Assembly: GCA_046049675.1 (NCBI GenBank)
Contig: JBJORA010000112.1
Coordinates: forward strand, 1-34,471
Source of the DNA: CAIXQW01 sp046049675
GTDB taxonomy: Bacteria > Bacteroidota > Bacteroidia > Chitinophagales > Chitinophagaceae
Length of the DNA: 34,471 nt
Reading direction: 5' to 3'
Part shown: in pieces, positions 1 through 8,644 of the stretch
Layout: every line of letters begins with the position of its first letter
Position numbering within the stretch: the first letter of the stretch is position 1
The notes under the pieces: generated by a model
What the model saw: only the letters and a program-made list of their open reading frames with translations
What the model was told of the DNA's origin: nothing
Database searches by the model: none
Position numbers and translations under genes: made by a program

Positions 1-1
1 A

Positions 2-31
2 AAAATCCCCTCTCTTACGAAAGGGGATTTT
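2..31 (-). terminator. Intrinsic terminator of the rplM-rpsI-rpsB-tsf operon
   Basis: A perfect 10-bp inverted repeat (2-11 with 22-31) encloses a 10-nt loop. Read on the minus strand the arms are AAAATCCCCT and AGGGGATTTT, so the 3' arm ends in a U-run. It lies 21 bases beyond the tsf stop codon, as expected for the end of this operon. The symmetry means it could also act on the other strand. Confidence 0.85.
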
Positions 32-52
32 AGAATTAAATTGTGTTGCGCA

Positions 53-904
53 TTAGCCGCCAATTTGCTCGCGAATCATTGCAGTAACCTTAAGGTCTTT
101 GCTTACGCTTGCAAGATAGTCTGCTACTGTTTTGCTATTGTCTTTTACAAAAGCTTGTGCCATTAGCGTATTCTCTTTGAAGAAAGCGTTTAACTTACCT
201 TCAGCGATTTTGCCAATCATTTCTTCTGGTTTGCCAGCCATTTTAGGATCGGCTTTCATTGTATCTACAATAATTGCACGCTCACGCTCAATTACTTCTG
301 GCTTAATGCTTGCCTCGTCAATTGCTAATGGATTCATTGCTGCTACTTGCATTGCAACGTCTTTAGCAGCAGCTTGGATGGCCTCGCTGTTTGGCTGGTT
401 AGTACCAATCAATACCGCTACGCGATAAGCACCGTGGTTGTAAGCGATTACGCTTTCTGCACTTACGTTTTGTACAAAAGTTACATCAATCTTTTCGCCA
501 ATTTTACCAACTGTTTCAAGTAGCTTTTCTGCAACTGTAGAACCTTCGTAGCTAGCAGCTTTAAGTTCTTCTACTGTTTTTACATTATTTGCTACAGCCA
601 CATCAGCTAAGCTTAAAGCAAATGCTTGGAAGTCTTCGTTCTTACTTACAAAGTCTGTTTCGCTTGTAAGATTGATAACGATACCAGTTTTGCCATCTGC
701 TGTTGTTTTAGCAATTACTACACCTTCGTTAGCCTCGCGGTCGCTACGCTTTGCAGCTACCTTCTGGCCTTTTTTACGTAGGTAATCTACGGCAGCTTCA
801 AAGTCGCCGTTACTTTCTTGCAATGCAGCACGACAATCCATCATACCTGCGCCAGTTGCTTGACGAAGTTTGTTTACATCTGCTGCTGTTATTGTTACAC
901 TCAT
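53..904 (-). CDS. tsf: Translation elongation factor Ts
   Basis: EF-Ts is the cytoplasmic guanine-nucleotide exchange factor that regenerates EF-Tu-GTP during elongation. The 283-residue product starts with the UBA-like domain carrying the family signature (about residues 9-45, with TGAGMMDCRAAL followed by DFEAAVDYLRKKG). The EF-Tu contact motif TDFVSKNEDF lies near residue 83. The rest matches the core dimerisation subdomains, and the length is normal for the family. It is the last gene of a four-gene minus-strand operon, 45 bases after rpsB, the classical rpsB-tsf pairing. A strong terminator follows. Nothing is unusual and I see no internal frame problem. Confidence 0.98.
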   Translation of the reverse strand: MSVTITAADVNKLRQATGAGMMDCRAALQESNGDFEAAVDYLRKKGQKVAAKRSDREANEGVVIAKTTADGKTGIVINLTSETDFVSKNEDFQAFALSLADVAVANNVKTVEELKAASYEGSTVAEKLLETVGKIGEKIDVTFVQNVSAESVIAYNHGAYRVAVLIGTNQPNSEAIQAAAKDVAMQVAAMNPLAIDEASIKPEVIERERAIIVDTMKADPKMAGKPEEMIGKIAEGKLNAFFKENTLMAQAFVKDNSKTVADYLASVSKDLKVTAMIREQIGG

Positions 905-949
905 TTTTTTATTCTCTAAAGTTTAAATTGAATTGTGTGTGATTAAAAT

Positions 950-1780
950 TTATTCTGCCTTTGGCGCACGTGTACCTGTTGCACGACGACGAGGCTTATC
1001 AGCACCTTCAGAAATTACTTCTACTGGTACGCCGCTTTCCGTTGCTGCTTCTGCAGGTGTTTCTTCTTCTTCTTTATCTTTATTCTGCTCGCGCTCTTGT
1101 AAACCTTCTAAGATAGCAGCTACCATGTAGTTAACGATAATTGCAATACTCTTAGTCGCATCGTCGTTACCTGGGATGCTGAAGTCTACTTGGTTAGGAT
1201 CGCTGTTTGTATCAACAATACCCATTGTAGTTACACCTAAACGCTTAGCTTCTTTTAATGCAATGTGCTCGTGTGTAATATCTACCATAAACACAGCATG
1301 AGGTGCACGTGTCATGTTAGAAATACCACCTAACACTTTCTCCATTTTTTCTTTGTCGCGTGTTAGGGTTAGCTTTTCCTTTTTAGTTAAGCTATCAAAG
1401 CTACCATCAGTAAGCATTTTTTCTATGCTCTGCATTTTCTTTACACTCTTACGAATTGTAGAGAAGTTTGTAAGCATACCACCTAACCAACGCTCTGTAA
1501 CGTAAGGCATGTTTACACGCTTAGCAGCATCGCTAACGATTTCTTTCGCTTGCTTTTTAGTAGCAACAAATAATACTTTCTTACCGCTCTTAGCCATTTG
1601 CTTTAGCGCCGCTGCAGTTTCCTGCATGCCTTCAACTGTTTTGTTGAGGTCTATAATATGAATACCTTTCTTCTCTGCGAAGATGTATGGTAACATTTTT
1701 GGATTCCACTTTTTACGAAGGTGACCAAAGTGTACACCGGCTTCCAAAAGGTGTTGTTGTAATGTTTTATTTTCAGACAT
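950..1780 (-). CDS. rpsB: 30S ribosomal protein S2
   Basis: S2 binds the 30S head-body junction with S1 and is needed for initiation. The 276-residue protein opens with the S2 signature near residue 14 (EAGVHFGHLRKKWNPKMLPY), followed by the conserved IHIIDL segment. It also has a later conserved block around FMVDITHEHIALKEA and GIVDTNSDPNQVDFSIPGNDDA. The last 45 residues or so form a low-complexity tail, acidic (DKEEEE) and then basic (RRRATGTR), longer than in E. coli and typical of Bacteroidota S2. It lies between rpsI (36-base gap) and tsf (45-base gap). The start is the first Met before SENKTLQQHLLEAG. Confidence 0.98.
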   Translation of the reverse strand: MSENKTLQQHLLEAGVHFGHLRKKWNPKMLPYIFAEKKGIHIIDLNKTVEGMQETAAALKQMAKSGKKVLFVATKKQAKEIVSDAAKRVNMPYVTERWLGGMLTNFSTIRKSVKKMQSIEKMLTDGSFDSLTKKEKLTLTRDKEKMEKVLGGISNMTRAPHAVFMVDITHEHIALKEAKRLGVTTMGIVDTNSDPNQVDFSIPGNDDATKSIAIIVNYMVAAILEGLQEREQNKDKEEEETPAEAATESGVPVEVISEGADKPRRRATGTRAPKAE

Positions 1781-1816
1781 GATAAATTTTGAAATTTTGA
1801 AAGTGAACGAAAAAAA

Positions 1817-2206
1817 TTAACGCTTAGAGAACTGATAGCTACGACGTGCTTTCTTGTGACCAAACATTTTACGCTGTACGCTACGAGGATCGCGCGTCAT
1901 TAAGCCAGCTGCTTTAAGTGCTGGGCGAAGCTCTTCGTTGATTTCGCACAATGCGCGAGCAATTGCAAGCTTAAGTGCTTCTGCTTGACCCTTTACACCA
2001 CCACCTGCAAGTGTAGCTTTGATGTCGAACTTGTCGGCAACATCAGCAACCTTTAGTGGGCTTTCTACTTGGTTTTGTAAGTAGATGAGTGCAAAATAGC
2101 TTTTGTAATCTTTATCGTTTACTGTAATGGCGCCTGTGCCCTTGCTAACGTATACACGCGCAACTGCTTCTTTACGGCGACCTATGGCGTTGGTTTGCTT
2201 ATCCAT
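1817..2206 (-). CDS. rpsI: 30S ribosomal protein S9
   Basis: S9 sits in the 30S head, and its C-terminal arginine reaches the P-site tRNA anticodon region. The 129-residue protein carries the family landmarks: IGRRKEAVARVYV at the N-terminus, GGGVKGQAEALKLAIARAL in the middle, and the end GHKKARRSYQFSKR with the expected terminal Lys-Arg. Its length is standard. It is second in the operon, 32 bases after rplM, the usual L13-S9 pair. Nothing odd was seen. Confidence 0.98.
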   Translation of the reverse strand: MDKQTNAIGRRKEAVARVYVSKGTGAITVNDKDYKSYFALIYLQNQVESPLKVADVADKFDIKATLAGGGVKGQAEALKLAIARALCEINEELRPALKAAGLMTRDPRSVQRKMFGHKKARRSYQFSKR

Positions 2207-2238
2207 ATTTACTTATTGATACTTTTTTGTGTTTAATA

Positions 2239-2682
2239 TTAAAGTGTAATTGCTTTTGGCTTTTGTGCAGCAAATTGGTGAGTATCGCCTTCTACAACGC
2301 GAAGCTTTTTGTACATCGCACGACCAAGGCGGTTTTTAGGTAACATACCTTTTACGGCACGCTCTATAATTACATTAGGGCGACGAGCTAGCAAGCTTTC
2401 AGCGCTCTCTTCTTTTTTACCACCTGGGTAACCACTAAAGTTGATGTAATTTTTTTGTTGAAGCTTGTTACCGCTTATTTTAATATTCTTGCTGTTTAGC
2501 ACAATTACATAATCGCCAGCATCTGCATGTGGTGTGTAACTTGGTTTGTGCTTACCACGTAGTATGCTTGCTACTTGTGAAGCTAGGCGACCAAGCGTTT
2601 GATCGGTAGCATCTACAACAAACCACTCGTGTACGTGCGTTTCTTTCTTCGCAAATTGAGTTTTGTAACTTAAATGTCTCAT
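2239..2682 (-). CDS. rplM: 50S ribosomal protein L13
   Basis: L13 is an early-assembly 50S protein. The 147-residue sequence has WFVVDATDQTLGRLASQVA near the N-terminus, the DAGDYVIVLNSKNIKISGNKL block, and the signature stretch around RRPNVIIERAVKGMLPKNRLGRAMYKKL. It is the first gene of the operon. A consensus Bacteroidota -7 box (TACCTTTG on the minus strand) lies about 41 bases before the ATG, with a small GC-rich hairpin between the box and the gene. I see no Shine-Dalgarno-like sequence before the start, which is common in this phylum. Confidence 0.98.
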   Translation of the reverse strand: MRHLSYKTQFAKKETHVHEWFVVDATDQTLGRLASQVASILRGKHKPSYTPHADAGDYVIVLNSKNIKISGNKLQQKNYINFSGYPGGKKEESAESLLARRPNVIIERAVKGMLPKNRLGRAMYKKLRVVEGDTHQFAAQKPKAITL

Positions 2683-2706
2683 TATTGTCGTTATTTGTGT
2701 GTGTAA

Positions 2707-2722
2707 AGCCCTTTCGGGGGCT
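2707..2722 (-). other. GC-rich hairpin in or at the 5' edge of the rplM leader
   Basis: On the minus strand the sequence AGCCCCCGAAAGGGCT can fold as AGCCC pairing with GGGCT, or as CCC-GAAA-GGG with a GNRA tetraloop and a two-base bulge. It stands out in an AT-rich intergenic region and lies between the rplM start and its -7 box. L13 leaders that bind their own protein are known in some bacteria, so autoregulation is possible, but the predicted start site could fall inside the 5' arm. In that case only part would be transcribed. Confidence 0.35.
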
Positions 2723-2723
2723 G

Positions 2724-2731
2724 CAAAGGTA
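2724..2731 (-). promoter_or_regulatory. -7 promoter box TACCTTTG for the rplM operon
   Basis: An exact match to the Bacteroidota sigma-ABfr -7 consensus TAnnTTTG on the minus strand, about 41 bases before the rplM ATG. A TTTTG lies upstream (near 2757-2762), but the gap of about 26 bases to the -7 box is longer than the usual 19-21, so the -33 assignment is weak. Position and the strongly expressed operon behind it support the call. Confidence 0.6.
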
Positions 2732-2783
2732 GGCGTAAGAATTTAATTTTTTCATGACAAAAGCCGACAAATATTCCAGAGGC

Positions 2784-2802
2784 TATCAATAATTCATTGA
2801 TA
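2784..2802. promoter_or_regulatory. Perfect dyad TATCAAT-N5-ATTGATA, possible operator
   Basis: In the 359-base gene-free region between the divergent rplM and SusC-like genes, positions 2784-2790 and 2796-2802 form a perfect 7-bp inverted repeat with a 5-base spacer (19 bp in all). The size and spacing resemble a dimeric regulator site. It is AT-rich, so chance is not excluded, and no regulator gene is nearby. It lies upstream of both promoters and could serve either. Confidence 0.35.
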
Positions 2803-2944
2803 ATCAATAGTGAAAAAGACAAATATTGAATATTGTTATATGTTTTTCGTTTTTTTTGTTGCTCATGCTTAAACAGCTAGCATGGGTTATGTTACATAAA
2901 AATCGTTTGCAGAAATGCCTGAAAATGAGGCAAGTATTATTACT

Positions 2945-3016
2945 GTTAAAACAGTGTTAACTCTATATTAACAAATTATGACCTTTGATAAATGCAAAAT
3001 GTTAAAAATATTTAAC
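2945..3016 (+). promoter_or_regulatory. Candidate SusC operon promoter region with repeated GTTAA motifs
   Basis: GACCTTTG at 2980-2987 differs by one base from the -7 consensus TAnnTTTG and would give a leader of about 50 bases. Around it, GTTAA or its complement TTAAC occurs several times: 2945, the palindrome GTTAAC at 2956-2961, 2968, and a 6-bp hairpin GTTAAA-AATA-TTTAAC at 3001-3016. I see no good -33 element. The rest of 2803-2944 is AT-rich with nothing I can name. Confidence 0.3.
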
Positions 3017-3041
3017 AATTTACATCACAATCAATTTAATT

Positions 3042-6000
3042 ATGAGGAGAATATTTATGCTTACGGGCATGCTACTGCTTGCATGTCAGTTTGTGATGGC
3101 ACAATCTGCCATCAAAGGGCGCGTTACAAATGAGAATGGCGACGGGTTGAGTAATGCCATTATTCGCGCTGAAAGTGCTACAGCGGGTGTGACGGCCGAC
3201 GACCAAGGTTACTTTGTAATCATTGCCAAGGATGGCGAAATCCTAAAAATAAGCCGTGCTGGTTTTAAGACAGTTAGTGTAGCTGCTGCAAACGGTATGG
3301 TCGTTAAACTTGCAGAAGACAAAAAGTCGCTTAACGAAATCGTTGTAACGGCGCTACAAGTAAAGAAAGAGAAAAAATCTCTTGGTTACTCAACTACAAC
3401 CATCAGCGGTGCTAACCTTACACAAGGTCAGGACCGTAGCATGCTTTCTGGCATGGCTGGTAAGGTAGCTGGTGTAAACATTACAAACACATCTGGTAGC
3501 CCAGGTAGCGGTACGCGCGTCGTAATACGTGGTGGTAGTAGCATCACTGGCGATAACCAAGCGCTTATCGTAATTGATGGTGTGCCAATTGATAATGGCA
3601 ACTCACAGAACGGTGGCGATAACCTCAATAATCAGCTAGACGCAGGTAACCGTGCAAACGATATCAATCCTGACGATATCGAAAGCATGACAGTTTTGAA
3701 AGGTCCTGCAGCAAGTGCGCTATTTGGTAGCCGCGGTGCAAACGGTGCTATCATCATCACAACTAAAAAAGGTAAAGGTGGTGCAGGTCAAAAGAAAGGT
3801 GCTAATATTAGCTTTAGCACAAACGTAGCTGCAAGCAACATTTTAATGTTCCCAGAATTTCAAAATGAGTGGGGTCAAGGTTACGGTGGTTCTACACACT
3901 TAGAAGAAAACTGGAGCTGGGGTCCAAAATTTGACGGCAACCTACGCCCTTGGGGTAATGTTGTAGACGGCAAGCAAAAGATTAAGCCATTCAAAGCTTT
4001 GCCTGACAACGTACGCGACTTCTTCAATAATGGTTCTGTTTGGGAAAATAACCTAGGTATTGGTGGTAGCACAGAAAATAGCAATTACTATATCTCTTTC
4101 AATAATTTACAAAGCAAGGGTATCGTAGACAACAGCGGTTATAATCGTAACGGTATTCGTGTTAATGCTGGCCATAAGCTAGCTAATAATCTTGAAGCGC
4201 AAGTTGGTTTGAACTACACGAATGTAAATGCTAGCTTGTTTAATCAAGGTCAAGCTAACAATTCATTCTACGATCAAATCTACCAAACACCACGCGATAT
4301 TCCATTGCGTGAACTTCGCGATCTTACTGATCCATTTAATACACTAGAAGGATACTATGGTGCATACACAATTAATCCATACTTTATTCTTCAGAACTAT
4401 AAGAACAACAATAAGGTAAATCGTTTGGCTGGTAATCTAGACCTTACGTGGAAGCCTTTCAAGTGGTTGACTTTATTAAACCGTACAACAAACGATTTCT
4501 ATATTGACAATACTGTACAATATGCGCCTAAATTTGTTGTTGATCGTGCAGATTTTGGTGTAGAAATTACAGAGCCAGGTAGCTACTCAATTGGCAACAA
4601 TATCTACAATGAAATCAATAATGATATCATGGCTAGCACACAGCAAGATATCACTAAGGCTTTAGACCTTAAAGCACTAGTTGGTTTTAACGTTCGTAAC
4701 CGTACACGTAATAATTCATTTACTGAAACACGTGGTGGCTTAGTAAGTAACAATTGGTTGAACTTCAACAATACAGCAGATAGCTACAATGGTTCTAACT
4801 TTAGCGAAACGCGTCGTTGGATGGGTGTATATACAGACCTTGCTTTTGGTTTCCAAGATTATTTATACCTAAACCTTACTGCACGTAACGACTGGAGTAG
4901 TTCATTACCGGCAGGTTCTAATTCTTACTTCTATCCTGGTGCCAACGTATCGTTTGTACTTACAGATTTACTAAAGAAGCGTGAAGCAGGTTGGGACAAC
5001 AAATACCTTTCTTACGCTAAATTACGTTTAGGTACTGCACGTACAGGTAACGATCCTTCTGCATACTTATTACAAAATGCATTTAACCAAGCTTATGTTA
5101 CAGATGGCCGTAATAACTCTGAGTTATTATTCCCTGTAAACGGTGTGCCTGCTGTAAGTTTAGCTAATGTAAAAGCTAACCCAAATCTTCGTCCTGAGAT
5201 TATCGCAGAAAATGAAGTTGGTGCTGAGATTGGTTTATTCAACAACCGTTTGAATTTTGATGTTTCTTACTATGTACGTAATAGTAGGGATCTAATTATT
5301 CCTGTAGACTTAGGCGCAAGTACAGGTTATACTGCTACTAACTTAAATGCTGGTAAGGTACGCAACCGTGGTATTGAGCTTGCTGTAAATGCAACACCAA
5401 TTGCTACTAAGAGTAAGTTCCGTTGGGATTTATTTGGTACTTATACAAAGAACAACAACACAGTATTGCAATTAGATGAAGAAGGTAAATTAGACCAATT
5501 GAGCCTTGGTGGTTTTGCTGGTATGAGTGTGGTAGCAGCTAAAGGTTTACCATATGGTACTTTCTACACACGTGGTCCAGAGCGCGATCCAAATGGCAAT
5601 ATCGTAGTTGATGCAAATGGTATGCCTATTCTTGCAACTACACCAAAACTATATGGTTCTTACAACCCAGATTGGATGGCTAGCTGGGGCAGTGATTTTA
5701 GCTACAAAGGCTTTAAGTTACACCTATTGTTCAACCACAAGCAAGGTGGATATTTCTACAGTCGTTTGAAGAATATTATGGAGTTCGTTGGTACAAGCGC
5801 TACAACTGGTTACAACGATCGCGAAGATTTTGTTGTACCTAATTCAGTCGTTAAAAATCCAGACGGTACTTATGTGCCAAATACAACGAAAGTTAATGCA
5901 GAAAACTTCTGGACTGAACAAAGCAATAATGAGATGAACATCTTACCTGCAACATTTACAAAATTGCGTGAAGCTTCTTTAAGCTATACAATACCTACAA

Positions 6001-6221
6001 AGTACTTATCTAAAACAAGATTGGGCGGTGCTAGCATTGGTATCTATGGTAATAACCTTGCGTTGTGGTTGCCAAAAGCAACGGACGAGTTTGGTTTCCG
6101 TAAGAACATCACTATCGATCCAGAAATTAATGGCTTCGGTACTGGTAACGTTCAAGGTATAGAGTTTGGTACAGCTCCATCATTGCGTAACTATGGCGTT
6201 AATCTTAAAATCAATTTCTAA
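3042..6221 (+). CDS. SusC/RagA-family TonB-dependent outer-membrane receptor
   Basis: This is an outer-membrane beta-barrel transporter that, with its SusD partner, imports a bound ligand using TonB energy. The 1059-residue protein has a signal peptide (cleavage near VMAQ/S, about residue 21), and a CarboxypepD_reg-like domain (about 22-95, starting IKGRVTNENGDGLSNA). A TonB-box-like LNEIVVTALQ follows near 97-106. The plug includes the SusC signature ALIVIDGVPIDN near 175-186 and GSRGANGAIIITTKKG. The barrel ends in a phenylalanine (NLKINF), the usual BAM signal. It heads a three-gene operon with the SusD-like gene 42 bases downstream. Codon choice (many cgt, ggt, aac) looks like that of a strongly expressed gene. 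The ligand cannot be told: no hydrolase, protease or regulator is attached. Confidence 0.95.
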   Translation: MRRIFMLTGMLLLACQFVMAQSAIKGRVTNENGDGLSNAIIRAESATAGVTADDQGYFVIIAKDGEILKISRAGFKTVSVAAANGMVVKLAEDKKSLNEIVVTALQVKKEKKSLGYSTTTISGANLTQGQDRSMLSGMAGKVAGVNITNTSGSPGSGTRVVIRGGSSITGDNQALIVIDGVPIDNGNSQNGGDNLNNQLDAGNRANDINPDDIESMTVLKGPAASALFGSRGANGAIIITTKKGKGGAGQKKGANISFSTNVAASNILMFPEFQNEWGQGYGGSTHLEENWSWGPKFDGNLRPWGNVVDGKQKIKPFKALPDNVRDFFNNGSVWENNLGIGGSTENSNYYISFNNLQSKGIVDNSGYNRNGIRVNAGHKLANNLEAQVGLNYTNVNASLFNQGQANNSFYDQIYQTPRDIPLRELRDLTDPFNTLEGYYGAYTINPYFILQNYKNNNKVNRLAGNLDLTWKPFKWLTLLNRTTNDFYIDNTVQYAPKFVVDRADFGVEITEPGSYSIGNNIYNEINNDIMASTQQDITKALDLKALVGFNVRNRTRNNSFTETRGGLVSNNWLNFNNTADSYNGSNFSETRRWMGVYTDLAFGFQDYLYLNLTARNDWSSSLPAGSNSYFYPGANVSFVLTDLLKKREAGWDNKYLSYAKLRLGTARTGNDPSAYLLQNAFNQAYVTDGRNNSELLFPVNGVPAVSLANVKANPNLRPEIIAENEVGAEIGLFNNRLNFDVSYYVRNSRDLIIPVDLGASTGYTATNLNAGKVRNRGIELAVNATPIATKSKFRWDLFGTYTKNNNTVLQLDEEGKLDQLSLGGFAGMSVVAAKGLPYGTFYTRGPERDPNGNIVVDANGMPILATTPKLYGSYNPDWMASWGSDFSYKGFKLHLLFNHKQGGYFYSRLKNIMEFVGTSATTGYNDREDFVVPNSVVKNPDGTYVPNTTKVNAENFWTEQSNNEMNILPATFTKLREASLSYTIPTKYLSKTRLGGASIGIYGNNLALWLPKATDEFGFRKNITIDPEINGFGTGNVQGIEFGTAPSLRNYGVNLKINF

Positions 6222-6263
6222 TCTTATATACAGGTTAACACAAACAATTAAAGCAAATAAATA

Positions 6264-7721
6264 ATGAGAAATAAGAATAGAATAATACTTACACTTGCAC
6301 TAGCAGCTATGGTTGGCGCTACAGGTTGCAAGAAGTTTTTGAATGTCAACGAAAACCCTAACACTTTACCTGAAGATAAAGCAAAAATGGAATTGGCTTT
6401 GCCAAGTGCAGAGTATACCATTGCTTATGTTTTAGGTAATACTTACCAAGAGGTTGGTGGTTTTCTAAGTCAATATTGGACACAGCGCCCTAGTGCTACG
6501 CAGTACTACGATTTTGAGCGTTACTCTTTTGATGCCAACGATCTTGATAGAGAGTGGGGTCAGCTTTATGCAGGCGCTTTGCGTGATCTAGAATTTATCG
6601 ATCAACAAGCTGTTAGCACAAAAGATAGCAACTTTGGTGCTGTTGCAAAATTATTGAAAGCATATACGTATCAACTTGTAAGCGACGTACATGGCGATGT
6701 GCCAATGAGCGAAGCAATGAAGGGTGATGACAACATATTGAATCCACGTTACGATAGTCAAGAGCAGGTTTATGAGCAAGTAATTAAGTTGATAGACGAT
6801 GCAATTGTTTTGCTTGGTAATGGTCAAACTTCTACAATCGGTAGTGCAGATGTAATTTTTGGCGGTGACATGGCACTGTGGGCCAAGTTTGCTAATTCAC
6901 TTAAGCTAAAGGCGTTGATGCGTATTGCAGAAAAAGATGCTTCAGCTATTGCAAAAATTGGCGCAATGGCAACGGCTGATTTCTTCTTACCAGGCGATGT
7001 AGCAAGTGCACATACAAACGAAAATGCTGTTGTTGGTTTCTTTGACAAAATTGGTAGTAAGAATCCACTTTATGCAAGCATACAAGGTTTGGGTACTAAT
7101 AACAATGTTGCTAGTAAAACAATTGGCGATACATTGAATGCGCTTGGCGATCCACGTGCTTCATATTTCTACGATTTGAACACAGCAGGTTTGATTGTGG
7201 GCACACCACAAGGTGCAGCTGCAGCTGGTATTGGCTATCCTACAAATGCACCTGTAAGCGAAGTGAGCGAAAGCATCATTAATTCTACTAAGCCAGTATA
7301 CTTGATTAGTGCATACGAGGTTTACTTCCTTCTTGCAGAAGCGCAAGCGCGTAATTGGATGACTGGTAATGCGCAAGAAAGCTACGAAGCTGCTGTAGTA
7401 GGTAGCATGGCTGAGTGCAATTTAGATACTACAGGCTTAGACTTGTTTGGTGCTGCTCCGTATGCATGGGCTGCTACCTTGCCTGATCAGCTTAGCCAAA
7501 TTGGTTTTCAGAAGTGGGTTGCATTTTGCGGTACACAAAATATGGAAAGCTGGATAGAGCAGCGTCGCATGGATGTACTAAACCTTGCACCTAGCACAGC
7601 TTCTACTTTGCCAGGCACAGCAATGCCAATGCGTATACCATATGCAGCTAGCGAAGAAACAGCTAACAGCAATTTCCCAGGCCAAAAGCTTATCACTGAT
7701 AAAATGTGGTGGGATCTATAA
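6264..7721 (+). CDS. SusD/RagB-family ligand-binding lipoprotein (SusD_2-like)
   Basis: SusD-like proteins sit as lids on SusC-type receptors and bind the ligand at the cell surface. The 485-residue product has a lipoprotein signal with lipobox residues GATGC (Cys22) followed by KKFLNVNENPN, a typical SusD_2 opening. The helix-rich body includes LLKAYTYQLVSDVHGDVPMSEA, a TPR-like helix pair common in the family. The C-terminal part ends with PYAASEETANSNF and the final DKMWWDL, as in SusD_2 proteins. It follows the SusC-like gene by 42 bases and precedes a small lipoprotein gene by 37 bases. I assign SusD_2 rather than classical SusD from the opening and ending motifs; a profile search would settle it. 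Confidence 0.93.
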   Translation: MRNKNRIILTLALAAMVGATGCKKFLNVNENPNTLPEDKAKMELALPSAEYTIAYVLGNTYQEVGGFLSQYWTQRPSATQYYDFERYSFDANDLDREWGQLYAGALRDLEFIDQQAVSTKDSNFGAVAKLLKAYTYQLVSDVHGDVPMSEAMKGDDNILNPRYDSQEQVYEQVIKLIDDAIVLLGNGQTSTIGSADVIFGGDMALWAKFANSLKLKALMRIAEKDASAIAKIGAMATADFFLPGDVASAHTNENAVVGFFDKIGSKNPLYASIQGLGTNNNVASKTIGDTLNALGDPRASYFYDLNTAGLIVGTPQGAAAAGIGYPTNAPVSEVSESIINSTKPVYLISAYEVYFLLAEAQARNWMTGNAQESYEAAVVGSMAECNLDTTGLDLFGAAPYAWAATLPDQLSQIGFQKWVAFCGTQNMESWIEQRRMDVLNLAPSTASTLPGTAMPMRIPYAASEETANSNFPGQKLITDKMWWDL

Positions 7722-7758
7722 TTACTATTATCTAAATTATTATTAAATAACATCAGAA

Positions 7759-8427
7759 ATGAAGAAAATAATTATAGCAATCGCTGCAATCGTTAGTATT
7801 GGTTTTGCAGCTTGCGAAAAGAAAAGAACAACGGATAATGTTACAGTGAAAACAATTGCACCACATTTTCCTACAATTACACTTACTGGCGATCAGTATT
7901 ATAGCATACCTGTAGGTGGCGCATTGCCAACGATTAGTGCTACAGCATATGATAGTACTACGAATGAAGTTTGTACAGTACTGCAAAGTTCGTCGGGCCT
8001 TGACAATACAACACCAGGCTTATATCCAGTGGCGATGTCTGCTAAGAATAGCGATGGGTACGAGTCAAGCATCAATGCATTTGTGGCAGTAACTAATGTA
8101 CCAGCAGCATTTGACATCAGTGGTAATTATCGTCGTACTGCAGGCCAAATGGGTATTGCAGAAGTAAGCAAAGTAAAAACAGGCTTGTACTACAGCAATA
8201 ATATCTTTGGTGTTGATCCAGCACTTGCGCCTGGTAGCATGGCAGGCTTTTATTTTGTGCATGTAGACGACAGCACTATTATTATTCCTGATCAAGAAAC
8301 AGATTTCGGTACGATGGTGACAGCTAATGTAAGCTTCCAAATGAACCCAGGTGCTGATACTTTCTACACTTACTCGCTAAAGACATTAACGTCTAATGCT
8401 GCGATTCGTAAGTTTGTTAAGGAGTAA
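7759..8427 (+). CDS. Small Ig-like lipoprotein of the SusCD operon (DUF5011-like)
   Basis: A 222-residue lipoprotein: signal MKKIIIAIAAIVSIGFAAC with the lipid Cys at 19, then a charged linker (EKKRTTDN). Residues about 30-115 look like a DUF5011/bacterial Ig-like domain, with ITLTGDQYYSIPVGGALP followed by TPGLYPVAMSAKNSDGYES. These are the usual landmarks: a value-plus-sequence strand, then GxYxVxxxAxNxDGxxS. The C-terminal half (about 116-222) is a separate beta-rich domain that I do not recognise. Third gene of the SusCD operon and followed by its terminator, it is placed where SusE/SGBP-type accessory binders lie. A surface ligand-binding role is therefore a fair inference, not a demonstration. 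Confidence 0.85.
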   Translation: MKKIIIAIAAIVSIGFAACEKKRTTDNVTVKTIAPHFPTITLTGDQYYSIPVGGALPTISATAYDSTTNEVCTVLQSSSGLDNTTPGLYPVAMSAKNSDGYESSINAFVAVTNVPAAFDISGNYRRTAGQMGIAEVSKVKTGLYYSNNIFGVDPALAPGSMAGFYFVHVDDSTIIIPDQETDFGTMVTANVSFQMNPGADTFYTYSLKTLTSNAAIRKFVKE

Positions 8428-8452
8428 TACTAAACAAATTTAATTTTAAGAA

Positions 8453-8482
8453 AGGCCTTCCAGTTTGGAGGGTCTTTTTTTT
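8453..8482 (+). terminator. Terminator of the SusC-SusD-lipoprotein operon
   Basis: AGGCCTTCCA (8453-8462) pairs with TGGAGGGTCT (8466-8475) through ten positions, two of them G-U wobbles. A run of eight T (8475-8482) follows, starting 25 bases after the stop codon. The T-run is also the start of a degenerate direct repeat described separately. Confidence 0.8.
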
Positions 8483-8503
8483 GTGAAGCACTAAGGCGCT
8501 AAG
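8475..8503 (+). repeat. Direct repeat copy 1 (T8-GTGAAGCACTAAGGC type)
   Basis: This 29-base stretch, starting with the terminator T-run, matches 8768-8797: eight T, GTG, AA, one differing base, CACT, one differing base, AGGC, one differing base, CTAAG. By hand, 26 of 29 aligned bases agree with one single-base gap. The two copies bound a 264-base segment that holds hairpin-type repeats and no convincing gene. The CACTAAGGCxCTAAG core resembles intergenic sequences I recall from many Bacteroidota genomes. Confidence 0.6.
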
Positions 8504-8644
8504 TATTAAGAATGAGAAACTCTCTAAATGGCAATCTGTCAAGGTGCAACAGATTGGTGAATACTGGTGCGCTAACAAAATATACTTGCAATGCTTGGTT
8601 TGTAGTAAGCGCTATATATGTGTAACGTTGTTTTGATTTTTACG

